Origin: Thermoplasmata archaeon M9B2D
GTDB lineage: Archaea; Thermoplasmatota; E2; DHVEG-1
Assembly: GCA_002900555.1 (NCBI GenBank)
Contig: MUGD01000139.1
Span: 1 to 5,386 of the forward strand
Direction: 5' to 3'
Length of the DNA: 5,386 nt
Shown here piece by piece: positions 1 to 5,210 of the stretch. Position 1 is the stretch's first letter. Each line of letters starts with the position of its first letter. The position numbers and the translations under genes are program-made. The notes under the pieces are model-generated. The model was not told the DNA's origin. It made no database searches and saw only the letters and a list, made by a program, of their open reading frames with translations.

Positions 1-105
1 ATTTGTAATACTCATCAGTTCCTGAGCAGTAATCTCTCTGTTTAGAAGTACCTCTATGTAGATACGTGCTCTAACTGGATCAGCTAGTAGTTCAACAAGG
101 GTCAA
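1..105 (-). CDS. Helix-turn-helix (ArsR-like winged-helix) transcriptional regulator, N-terminal part, cut by the window edge
   Basis: Reading the minus strand from base 105 gives 35 uninterrupted codons to the window edge. The product contains LLADPVRARIYIEVL followed by NREITAQELMSITN. This is the pattern of helix 1 and the start of the helix-turn-helix in ArsR/HTH_20-type winged-helix regulators (LADPTRxxIL...LxxxxLTxxELAxxxx). Such proteins are small cytoplasmic DNA-binding dimers, often repressors. The start is inferred to be TTG at 105-103: an in-frame TAA lies directly upstream (108-106), no ATG or GTG lies before the conserved motif, and GAGAGG at 120-115 is a usable ribosome site. 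The gene is divergent from the serine hydrolase at 222, with a palindrome between them. Ligand and exact subfamily are unknown because the rest is missing. Confidence 0.72.
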   Translation of the reverse strand, partial: MTLVELLADPVRARIYIEVLLNREITAQELMSITN

Positions 106-127
106 TTATAGGCGCCTCTCATTCTTG

Positions 128-161
128 GTTATAATTACAGGGATGAACAGAGTTATAAGTA
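128..161. promoter_or_regulatory. Two TATA-like elements in the divergent control region
   Basis: Two similar AT-rich words, GTTATAATTA (128-137) and GTTATAAGTA (152-161), start 24 bases apart and match at 8 of 10 positions. The core TTATAA reads the same on both strands, so either could act as an archaeal TATA box in either direction. The 152-161 copy would place plus-strand initiation near base 182, giving the hydrolase a leader of about 40 bases. On the minus strand it would place initiation near base 130, giving a leader that includes the GAGAGG site of the regulator. Assignment rests only on spacing and composition. Confidence 0.35.
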
Positions 162-176
162 TCACGGCATCTAAAG

Positions 177-195
177 ATTTCGATTATATCGAAAT
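177..195. promoter_or_regulatory. Perfect 19-base inverted repeat, candidate operator
   Basis: ATTTCGAT-TAT-ATCGAAAT has two perfect 8-base arms around a 3-base centre. It lies 27 bases upstream of the hydrolase ATG and 72 bases from the regulator start. Size and symmetry fit a dimeric winged-helix regulator such as the one encoded divergently at 1-105. If transcription of the hydrolase uses the TATA-like box at 152-161, the repeat straddles the start point and a bound protein would block initiation. Seen: the repeat and its position. Inferred: the function. The central ATTATATC could alternatively be a TATA box. Confidence 0.5.
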
Positions 196-209
196 ATTAT
201 CATCTTAAC

Positions 210-214
210 GGAGG
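210..214 (+). promoter_or_regulatory. Shine-Dalgarno site of the serine hydrolase
   Basis: GGAGG lies 7 bases before the ATG at 222. This is a near-ideal match to the archaeal 16S tail and fixes the start codon of the serine hydrolase. Confidence 0.8.
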
Positions 215-221
215 AACATCG

Positions 222-1271
222 ATGCTTCAATTCGATCCAAAGGAATTTGAAACAATCTTTCAAAAGCTAGTCGATGAAGATAGGTTTTCAGGTGTTGTCC
301 TTGTTGCTGAGGGCGACAAGGTTGTCTTTGAGAGAGCCTATGGAATGGCAAACAAAAGCTTCAATGTGCCAAATCGGATGGATACGAAATTCAATATTGG
401 CTCATTGAACAAATTGGTGACAAAGATAGCAATCCTTCAACTTCATCAAAAGGGACTTCTTGATTTTGATGATTCAGTGGGAAAATTCCTGCCAGAATTT
501 CCAGAAGCAATTGCAAAAAAAGTCAAAGTCAAGCATCTGATCTCTTTCACCTCTGGCTTGGGAGATTACTTTAACGAGAAATTCACGGCGTCGCTAGGGC
601 GACTAAGGAAAGTAGACGACTTTATACCATTCTTTATTGATGACGAACTACTCTTTGAACCAGGTGAGAAGAGGCAGTATAGTAATGCAGGGTATGTTGT
701 GTTGGGAAAAATCATTGAAGCAATCACTGGGCAAGACTATTACGAATATGTGAGAGAGAACATCTATCACCCTGCAGGAATGAATGATTCTGATCACTAT
801 GAGATCGACTCAATTACTCCCAATATGGCAATTGGATATACTCGGCATACCTCATGCGAATCATGCGCACCAAATGATTTGACCAGTTCAGATGATAGAA
901 GATGCAATTTCTTTGCAATAGGTAGTAGGGGCAGTCCAGCAGGCGGAGGCTATTCCACAGCCTATGATTTGCTTAAGTTTGATAGAGCAATAACTCAGGA
1001 AACTCTACTCGATACAGAACATTCGAAGATGGTGCTTCGTCCCCTTGATGCTCCACCAGATTCAGAACCCAAGGCAATAATAATGGCTGGAGGCGCTTCT
1101 GGTCTAGTTGCATTCTATATGAAATTCCTTCGATCTGGCCATACAGTAATTGTGCTTTCCAACTATGACCCGGAAGATGTTGAGCCAGCAGTTGAACAGA
1201 TTAGTAATTTCTTCATCCCAAAGAGCGAGAGAGGAGGACAAATTCGCATATCTCCTCCGGAAGATGAGTAG
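222..1271 (+). CDS. Serine hydrolase, class C beta-lactamase / penicillin-binding-protein-like family, cytoplasmic
   Basis: A 349-residue protein of the Beta-lactamase (PF00144) fold, close to the usual size of stand-alone members. The nucleophile motif S-x-x-K is SLNK at residues 61-64 within NIGSLNKLVT. The second motif Y-x-N is YSN at 153-155. HLISFTSGLGDYF (105-117), PAGGGYSTAYDLL (239-251) and TVIVLSNYD (308-316) are also typical. Family members are serine esterases, D-amino-peptidases or amidases rather than necessarily antibiotic-hydrolysing enzymes. There is no signal peptide or membrane segment, so it should act in the cytoplasm. The third motif, usually H-x-G or K-T-G in a GHxGGxPG context, appears as MAGGASG (288-294) with Met at the His position, and the YGYGF stretch normally just before it is absent. 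Activity may therefore be altered. Cys212, Cys215 and Cys228 form a CxxC-like cluster. The gene is divergent from the partial regulator and probably under its control. The substrate cannot be predicted. Confidence 0.93.
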   Translation: MLQFDPKEFETIFQKLVDEDRFSGVVLVAEGDKVVFERAYGMANKSFNVPNRMDTKFNIGSLNKLVTKIAILQLHQKGLLDFDDSVGKFLPEFPEAIAKKVKVKHLISFTSGLGDYFNEKFTASLGRLRKVDDFIPFFIDDELLFEPGEKRQYSNAGYVVLGKIIEAITGQDYYEYVRENIYHPAGMNDSDHYEIDSITPNMAIGYTRHTSCESCAPNDLTSSDDRRCNFFAIGSRGSPAGGGYSTAYDLLKFDRAITQETLLDTEHSKMVLRPLDAPPDSEPKAIIMAGGASGLVAFYMKFLRSGHTVIVLSNYDPEDVEPAVEQISNFFIPKSERGGQIRISPPEDE

Positions 1272-1395
1272 ATTATGTGAAGAAGCAGGAATAATTAGAC
1301 TCCTTGAATTTCTTAAATCAGTTTATGATCTCATAAATTGGTTACTTTCTCTTATTTTCCTTATTTTTTCACTATTCAGGCAGGAATGCTACTAG
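1264..1395 (+). CDS. Doubtful small ORF, 43 residues, one hydrophobic segment
   Basis: The ATG at 1264-1266 overlaps the stop codon region of the serine hydrolase (its TAG is 1269-1271), and the ORF ends at TAG 1393-1395. The product would have a charged N-terminus and a hydrophobic stretch from about residues 20 to 38 (LLSLIFLIFSLF at 27-38), which could form one membrane helix. No convincing ribosome site lies at the right distance: GGAGG at 1233-1237 is too far and only GGAAG touches the start. The hydrophobic residues are encoded by the T-rich tract that also reads as a transcription stop, so chance is a fair explanation. Not recognised as any known family. Confidence 0.18.
   Translation: MSRLCEEAGIIRLLEFLKSVYDLINWLLSLIFLIFSLFRQECY
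1342..1370 (+). terminator. T-rich archaeal-type transcription stop after the serine hydrolase
   Basis: About 70 bases after the hydrolase stop codon there is a run of T-rich blocks (TTACTTTCTC, TTATTTTCC, TTATTTTTTC) with few purines. Archaeal RNA polymerase commonly stops at such U-rich tracts without a stable GC hairpin. No strong hairpin is visible just before it. It separates the hydrolase from the TPR-nitrilase gene, which would then need its own promoter in 1371-1507. Confidence 0.55.
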
Positions 1396-1511
1396 AATTG
1401 GATATTCAGTATTCTCTGGAAACGCTTTTAGACAACTATGGAGCATATAGGATGTTTGTAACTGATATGCAGCTCTGGTTTGTAGAAATGAATCAGGAAG
1501 AGGGATATTGA
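1386..1511 (+). CDS. Doubtful small ORF, 41 residues, stop overlaps the TPR-nitrilase start
   Basis: From ATG 1386 this reading frame is open for 41 codons and ends at TGA 1509-1511. The TGA shares bases with the TTG start of the next gene in a TTGA overlap typical of translationally coupled genes. The predicted peptide begins MLLELDIQYSLETLLDNYGA and is acidic, with no hydrophobic segment. The purine-rich AGGCAGGA before the ATG abuts it too closely to be an ideal ribosome site. I do not recognise the peptide. It could be a real coupled leader protein, or an accidental ORF in a spacer that carries the promoter of the next gene. Confidence 0.25.
   Translation: MLLELDIQYSLETLLDNYGAYRMFVTDMQLWFVEMNQEEGY
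1443..1450 (+). promoter_or_regulatory. Weak TATA-like candidate for the TPR-nitrilase gene
   Basis: CATATAGG lies about 60 bases upstream of the TTG start and would place initiation near 1470, giving a leader that includes the purine-rich ribosome site. CTTTTAGAC around 1423-1431 is an alternative. The main support is that a T-rich stop at 1342-1370 implies a separate promoter somewhere in this spacer. Confidence 0.2.
1495..1504 (+). promoter_or_regulatory. Ribosome site that supports the TTG start of the TPR-nitrilase gene
   Basis: AGGAAGAGGG ends 3 bases before TTG 1508. Its AGGA part is 9 bases and its GAGG part 4 bases from the start codon. No ATG or GTG exists in this frame between the upstream in-frame stop (TGA 1463-1465) and 1508, so this site decides the unusual TTG start. 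Confidence 0.6.
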
Positions 1512-4063
1512 CAGACTCCACTCGAGAAGAACTATCAAAAGTAAGGACTCTACTTAAAGAGGGAGAATATACCAGAGCGTATGAGATTATACAGTCACAA
1601 CTAGCTCGGGGAGGGCGAAAAGAAAAACTTGTTACTCTTGAGATACTAATTCTAAAGGAGGAACTTGCCTGGCGAGTAGGTAAGTTAGACGAAGGTCGAG
1701 ATACTATAAAAAAAGTTGAGAAACTGCTTTCATCAGGATTGGGAAAAAATGGCGAGGAGCCAGATCTGGAGAAGAGTAAAGCATCACACTATTCACAAGC
1801 TGGAGTAATTTATTGGTACAAAGGCGAACTGGACAAGGCGTTGGAGTATCATCAGAATAGTCTACGAATAAGGGAGAAACTTGGCGATAGGAGTGGGATT
1901 TTAAGAGCGTTAAACAATCTTGGCTTGGTCTATTGGTCAAAGGATAAACTGGATGTAGCAGCGGATTTCTACCAACGTAGTCTAAAAATCTGTGAAGAAA
2001 CAAATGATCAGGATGGTCTATCAAGAGTACTAAATAATCTGGCCAATATCAGCTCAGCTTTAGGGAATCTAGATGAAGCTCTACAATACCATGAACGGAG
2101 CCTTGCATTGAAAGAGAAGATTGCTGGCAAGCAAGATATCGCATTATCGCTGATAAATATTGGAGTCATCTTCAGATTGAAAGGAGACATCGGTCGGGCT
2201 GAGGAATACTACAATAGAAGCCTTGCGATTCAGAAGCATCTTAGCATCGGACCTGAATATGCCCTAGTTCTGAACAACTTGGGAGAGATTTACACACTTA
2301 AGGGAGAACTTGATGAAGCTCTGGATTTATACCAACGCAGTCTTTTGATTTACGAAGACATGGGAAACAAAGAGGGTATTTCGCTTACTCTCATGAATAT
2401 AGGCGACATGTATGGAAGAAAGGGAGAACCAGAGATAGCTTTCAATTACTACAGGCGCAGCTTATCCACTGCAGAAGAAATTAGCAACGCAAGGTTAACG
2501 GCTTCAGCTCTCGCTGAACTCATCTGGCTGTCTTTGGATTATGAAGACAATAATCTTGCTGAGAAATACTTCTCGCAACTTGAAAAGATAAGTGATGAAT
2601 CTCATGGTGCACTTATCAATCACCAGTATCGCATTTGCAAAGCCCTATTACTCAAAAAGAAAGGACGTAGTAAAGACAGACTTAGAGCAGAGGAAGTCTT
2701 GGAACAGGTAGTAGGAGAGGAAATTGTAGATCACACATTGACGGTCAAGGCAATGATTCATCTGTGTGACCTGCTAATTACGGAATTTAAGGCGACAGGA
2801 GATGAAGAAATGCTCCGAAGGATAAACAACCTGACGGAGCAACTTATGACCATTGCCCAACAGCAATCTTCACATTCACTCGTAATTGAATCATATCTTT
2901 TGCAATCCAAACTCGCAATCATTGATTTCGAAATAGGTCAAGCACATAAATTGCTGAACAAGGCAAAAAGCTTAGCAGACGAAAAAGGGCTTCAGAGGTT
3001 GTTAGTTGTCGTAAATAATGAAATACGAAAGCTAGACAAACAACAACAAAAATGGGAGTCGATAATCAACCAGAATCCCTCAAAAGAAGAAATGGTCAGC
3101 CTAACTGAATTGAATAACCTCGTTGAGCGGATGGTACAAAAAACAGTCCTGTCTCTTGGAATTGAATCAACCTCGGAATTCTCTAAAAAGAAGTATTTGA
3201 TTGTTCATCAAGATTTGATCGAGGGAACAGAAAAATCAGAAAAAAGTGCATTCAGAGTAGGAATCGCACAGATAGGACTCTCTGAGAATGGCGATATTTT
3301 AGGAGAACAATATGAAGAAAGAAACGATGGCTTGATAGGTCTTCAGCAGGAGTGCGTTGAGCCCATTAGAGTGAAGATCAGAGAGATGGTTGAAAAAGCA
3401 CATGCTTCAGGAGTCAGTATTCTTGTCTTTCCAGAGATGACCATCGACTTAAGCTATAATCAATTCACCGAAGATCTGAAAACACTAGCAAGACAGCATG
3501 AGATGTATATCGTGCCAGGCTCTTTCCACGATAGCGATTCTCGACAAAACCTCTGCACGATTATTGGGCCCGATGGCATTCTTTGGACACAGAAGAAACA
3601 CATCCCAGCAATCATTCACATTAAAGGCAATAGATTCATGGAGAGAATTGAAACTGAGTCGGAATCTAAGAAAGTGATTATATCCAAAACAGAGTATGGT
3701 AGAATTGCCATTGTCATTTGCCGCGATTTTCTTGACATGGACTTACGGGTGGCACTAAAGAATTCGGATCCGCCTGTCGACCTGGTTATTAATCCAGCTT
3801 TTACTCCAGTCACAGCAGACTTCAGAGCAGCACATTTTGACGCTAGAAGATCAATCTATGCATACTGCTTCTTTGTGAATGTTGCAGAATTTGGAGATTC
3901 ACTAATATATACTCCCGAAAAAGATCGTGTTGAGAGAACTATCCCACCAAAAGAAGAAAATCTGATCTTTAAAGATGTAGACCTCTTTCAACTTCGGATT
4001 GAACGGAAACGGTGGGAAGAACAACAGAGGAAACATACATCTTTCATTCAAAGTACGAGATGA
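1508..4063 (+). CDS. TPR-repeat protein fused to a C-terminal nitrilase-family (carbon-nitrogen hydrolase) domain
   Basis: An 851-residue, two-part cytoplasmic protein with no signal peptide or membrane segment. Residues 5-90 form helical, TPR-like hairpins. Residues 91-330 are six consecutive 40-residue TPR units of the kinesin-light-chain/TPR_12 type (LNNLGxxYxxKGxLDEALxxYxRSL). Residues 331-510 continue as degenerate TPR helices, followed by a charged linker to about 580. Residues 581-840 are a full nitrilase-superfamily domain: FRVGIAQIG opens it, the catalytic Glu is E643 in FPEM, the Lys is K696 in TQKKHIP, the nucleophile is C738 in VICRD, and FKDVDLFQLR is the usual final strand. Such enzymes hydrolyse nitriles, amides or N-carbamoyl compounds through a Glu-Lys-Cys triad. 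TPRs bind peptides or proteins, so a sensor or scaffold linked to an amidase is the likely design. The substrate is unknown. H674 stands where a supporting Glu is common. The TTG start is backed by AGGAAGAGGG. The 3' end is convergent with the flavin reductase gene, with 9 bases between stops. Confidence 0.93.
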   Translation: MTDSTREELSKVRTLLKEGEYTRAYEIIQSQLARGGRKEKLVTLEILILKEELAWRVGKLDEGRDTIKKVEKLLSSGLGKNGEEPDLEKSKASHYSQAGVIYWYKGELDKALEYHQNSLRIREKLGDRSGILRALNNLGLVYWSKDKLDVAADFYQRSLKICEETNDQDGLSRVLNNLANISSALGNLDEALQYHERSLALKEKIAGKQDIALSLINIGVIFRLKGDIGRAEEYYNRSLAIQKHLSIGPEYALVLNNLGEIYTLKGELDEALDLYQRSLLIYEDMGNKEGISLTLMNIGDMYGRKGEPEIAFNYYRRSLSTAEEISNARLTASALAELIWLSLDYEDNNLAEKYFSQLEKISDESHGALINHQYRICKALLLKKKGRSKDRLRAEEVLEQVVGEEIVDHTLTVKAMIHLCDLLITEFKATGDEEMLRRINNLTEQLMTIAQQQSSHSLVIESYLLQSKLAIIDFEIGQAHKLLNKAKSLADEKGLQRLLVVVNNEIRKLDKQQQKWESIINQNPSKEEMVSLTELNNLVERMVQKTVLSLGIESTSEFSKKKYLIVHQDLIEGTEKSEKSAFRVGIAQIGLSENGDILGEQYEERNDGLIGLQQECVEPIRVKIREMVEKAHASGVSILVFPEMTIDLSYNQFTEDLKTLARQHEMYIVPGSFHDSDSRQNLCTIIGPDGILWTQKKHIPAIIHIKGNRFMERIETESESKKVIISKTEYGRIAIVICRDFLDMDLRVALKNSDPPVDLVINPAFTPVTADFRAAHFDARRSIYAYCFFVNVAEFGDSLIYTPEKDRVERTIPPKEENLIFKDVDLFQLRIERKRWEEQQRKHTSFIQSTR
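1778..2497 (+). repeat. Six in-frame 120-base units encoding 40-residue TPRs
   Basis: Residues 91-130, 131-170, 171-210, 211-250, 251-290 and 291-330 of the TPR-nitrilase protein align without any insertion or deletion, giving an exact 120-base period. Each unit carries a small residue and Gly/Asn in helix A (for example NNLGL, NNLAN, NIGVI, NNLGE, NIGDM), then KG-x-LDEA-type turns and Y-x-RSL in helix B. The units have diverged at the DNA level, so this is an old domain array and not a recent tandem duplication. Confidence 0.85.
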
Positions 4064-4079
4064 AAATAGATTTCATTTT
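4060..4079. terminator. Possible weak shared stop between convergent genes
   Basis: ATGAAA (4060-4065) and TTTCAT (4071-4076) form a 6-base inverted repeat with a 5-base loop, followed by TTT, across the 9-base gap between the convergent stop codons (TGA 4061-4063 plus, TGA 4075-4073 minus). The stem is short and AT-rich and overlaps both coding ends, so a terminator role is weakly supported. Confidence 0.22.
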
Positions 4080-4636
4080 GAAAGATTCTTTCCTATTTCA
4101 AAGGCATTTCCTACTATGTCTCCAATCGTCCAATAATGATTATCAGGCTGGGTCAGTAGAATGGGATCAATCTTCTTCGGATCGAGCACGCCTCCTGTCA
4201 TGAAACTATCATTCGAATATGCTGCAATCACCTCTCCGAGAACCAGCACAGCTCTTGGCAGATCCACCAAATCGTGGAGTTTGCATTCCAGATTCAATGG
4301 GCACTCTTCTATCATTGGAGCGTGTTCTAGTTTTCCATTGAAGACTTTGAATAATCTTGCCTTGTCAACATCCCTTCCAGACATGATTCCACAATAATCA
4401 GTTTCCACCACTTGCTTTGAACATGGGAAGTTAATACTGAACTCTCGATGTTTCTCTATTGCCTCGAGAGTGATCTTGCCCTTGCCAATACCTACTCCCC
4501 AAATTGATGGATTTCCATTGAATCGATTGAACCAGGCAATGGTCATGAAGTTTGGTTTTTCATCTGTCATTACACCGAGAATTGCAACTGGCATAGGATA
4601 GGGAGAAACTCTCCCTGTAAGTTCAACCTTCGACAT
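4073..4636 (-). CDS. Flavin reductase family protein, FMN-binding split barrel
   Basis: A 187-residue protein, the usual length for the flavin reductase-like (DIM6/NTAB, PF01613) family. Supporting motifs are PNFMTIAWF (28-36), in which the backbone around Thr/Ala contacts the FMN phosphate, FSINFP (66-71), the strongly typical GIMSGRDVDK (83-92), PLNLECKLHD (113-122), and the closing YWTIGDIVGNAFEIGK (168-183). Members are cytoplasmic homodimers that bind FMN and reduce flavins, ferric complexes or unknown acceptors with NAD(P)H. Archaeal relatives include a ferric reductase from Archaeoglobus. Four cysteines (72, 82, 112, 118) are present, but no metal-binding motif is evident. The start ATG is preceded by AGGAG at 4652-4648. 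It is the downstream gene of a pair with the ArsN2-like acetyltransferase, 27 bases apart, and probably shares its transcript. The acceptor substrate is not predictable. Confidence 0.92.
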   Translation of the reverse strand: MSKVELTGRVSPYPMPVAILGVMTDEKPNFMTIAWFNRFNGNPSIWGVGIGKGKITLEAIEKHREFSINFPCSKQVVETDYCGIMSGRDVDKARLFKVFNGKLEHAPMIEECPLNLECKLHDLVDLPRAVLVLGEVIAAYSNDSFMTGGVLDPKKIDPILLTQPDNHYWTIGDIVGNAFEIGKNLSK

Positions 4637-4647
4637 TTCTTTTCCAG

Positions 4648-4652
4648 CTCCT
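4648..4652 (-). promoter_or_regulatory. Shine-Dalgarno site of the flavin reductase gene
   Basis: AGGAG on the minus strand lies 11 bases before the ATG at 4636, inside the 27-base gap after the acetyltransferase stop. The spacing is slightly long, but this is the only good match and it suits an internal operon gene. Confidence 0.5.
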
Positions 4653-4663
4653 ATGGGACATTT

Positions 4664-5119
4664 CTAAATTTCTTTCATCATTGACGGCGAACTTGTACAG
4701 AGAGTAGTGAATTCAACGGATTGCTTCATGTCGGAGGGTATTTTGTCGCGCGTGACATACACAAATCCCTTTCTCTTGAAATACTCCTCGGCGGTATCAG
4801 TAAGAAGATAGAGCCGGCTAATCCCTTTCTTTTTTGCCAAATCAATAATTTGCTCGACGAGTTGAGACCCTAATCCTGTTCCCTGAAAATCAGGATGAAC
4901 TGCGAGAGACCTAAGCAAGGCGGACTTTCCATAGATCTCCAAACCAACAGAGCCTACAAGAGATTCCGAAGGGACAGCCGCTTCTGAATACCTGATGACA
5001 AGGAAGTTCATCAAATGCGGTTCTATGCCATCAGGAGGAAGGTTTGTTTCTTTCAATAGAGCTACAAGCCCAGAATAGTCCGAATTCTTCGCTTTTTCAA
5101 TCTTGAGATTCTTTGTCAT
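4664..5119 (-). CDS. GNAT N-acetyltransferase, ArsN2-like
   Basis: A 151-residue single-domain GNAT enzyme that would transfer an acetyl group from acetyl-CoA to an amine. The acetyl-CoA loop is QGTGLG (79-84, pattern Q/R-x-x-G-x-G/A) after LLRSLAVHPDF (68-78). The N-terminal LLKETNLPPDGIE, the central SLVGSVGLEIYGKSALLRSL, LYLLTDTAEEYFKRKGF (103-119) and the C-terminal SVEFTTLCTSSPSMM (134-148) follow the pattern I recall for ArsN2, a family often found in arsenic-resistance operons. Here CT replaces the usual CP. No arsenic transporter or reductase is visible in this window, so an arsenic role is unproven and the true substrate is unknown. The ATG at 5119 has no ribosome site, and a TATA-like box 28 bases upstream suggests a leaderless mRNA. 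It is the first gene of a probable operon with the flavin reductase. Confidence 0.9.
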   Translation of the reverse strand: MTKNLKIEKAKNSDYSGLVALLKETNLPPDGIEPHLMNFLVIRYSEAAVPSESLVGSVGLEIYGKSALLRSLAVHPDFQGTGLGSQLVEQIIDLAKKKGISRLYLLTDTAEEYFKRKGFVYVTRDKIPSDMKQSVEFTTLCTSSPSMMKEI

Positions 5120-5142
5120 AATTCAAACTGATGAAGTCTCGT

Positions 5143-5150
5143 GCTTTATC
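5143..5150 (-). promoter_or_regulatory. Candidate TATA box for the ArsN2-like operon
   Basis: On the minus strand GATAAAGC is centred about 28 bases before the ATG at 5119, the distance expected when an archaeal transcript begins at or next to the start codon. This agrees with the absence of a Shine-Dalgarno sequence before that ATG. A BRE-like purine stretch (CCAAGATT) precedes it. Confidence 0.35.
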
Positions 5151-5201
5151 AATCTTGGTATGTGCGAAGACAACCAGAATTAACCAAAACTTTTCTAATA
5201 G

Positions 5202-5210
5202 GATTAAATT
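5202..5210 (+). promoter_or_regulatory. Candidate TATA box for the right-edge acetyltransferase
   Basis: GATTAAATT is centred about 29 bases before the ATG at 5235, again the position expected for a leaderless archaeal transcript. Only a weak GTGA (5225-5228) could serve as a ribosome site. TTTCTAATA just upstream (5192-5200) is an alternative box that would give a short leader. Confidence 0.33.

Noticed and set aside
217..224. CATCGATG palindrome over the hydrolase start codon
   Set aside because: It is short and unrelated to the 177-195 dyad; 8-base palindromes are expected by chance.
1231..1258. Inverted repeat of GGAGGA and TCCTCC near the hydrolase stop
   Set aside because: The short 6-base stem with a 14-base loop lies within codons for a Gly-Gly and Pro-Pro tail, is not followed directly by a T tract, and is likely chance purine/pyrimidine symmetry.
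1150..1263. Upstream extension of the 1264 small ORF from ATG 1150
   Set aside because: It overlaps the well-supported C-terminal strand of the serine hydrolase (VLSNYD) in another frame.
1508..1784. Downstream in-frame start instead of TTG 1508
   Set aside because: The residues right after the TTG already form a TPR-like helix pair (LSKVRTLLKEGEYTRAYEII) and the TTG has a good ribosome site.
1704..2024. Minus-strand ORF of 106 codons inside the TPR region
   Set aside because: It lies opposite strongly coding TPR repeats, and its product has no recognisable family or ribosome site.
2008..2190. Minus-strand ORF of 60 codons inside the TPR region
   Set aside because: It is antisense to repeats 3 and 4 of the TPR array, with random-looking composition.
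3616..3813. Minus-strand ORF of 65 codons inside the nitrilase domain
   Set aside because: It is antisense to the catalytic Cys region and has no family resemblance.
4012..4203. Plus-strand ORF spanning the convergent junction
   Set aside because: It is out of frame with the fusion gene and antisense to the end of the flavin reductase gene, which has clear family motifs.
4161..4397. Plus-strand ORF of 78 codons antisense to the flavin reductase gene
   Set aside because: The minus-strand frame carries the SGRDVDK and PLNLEC motifs; this frame carries none.
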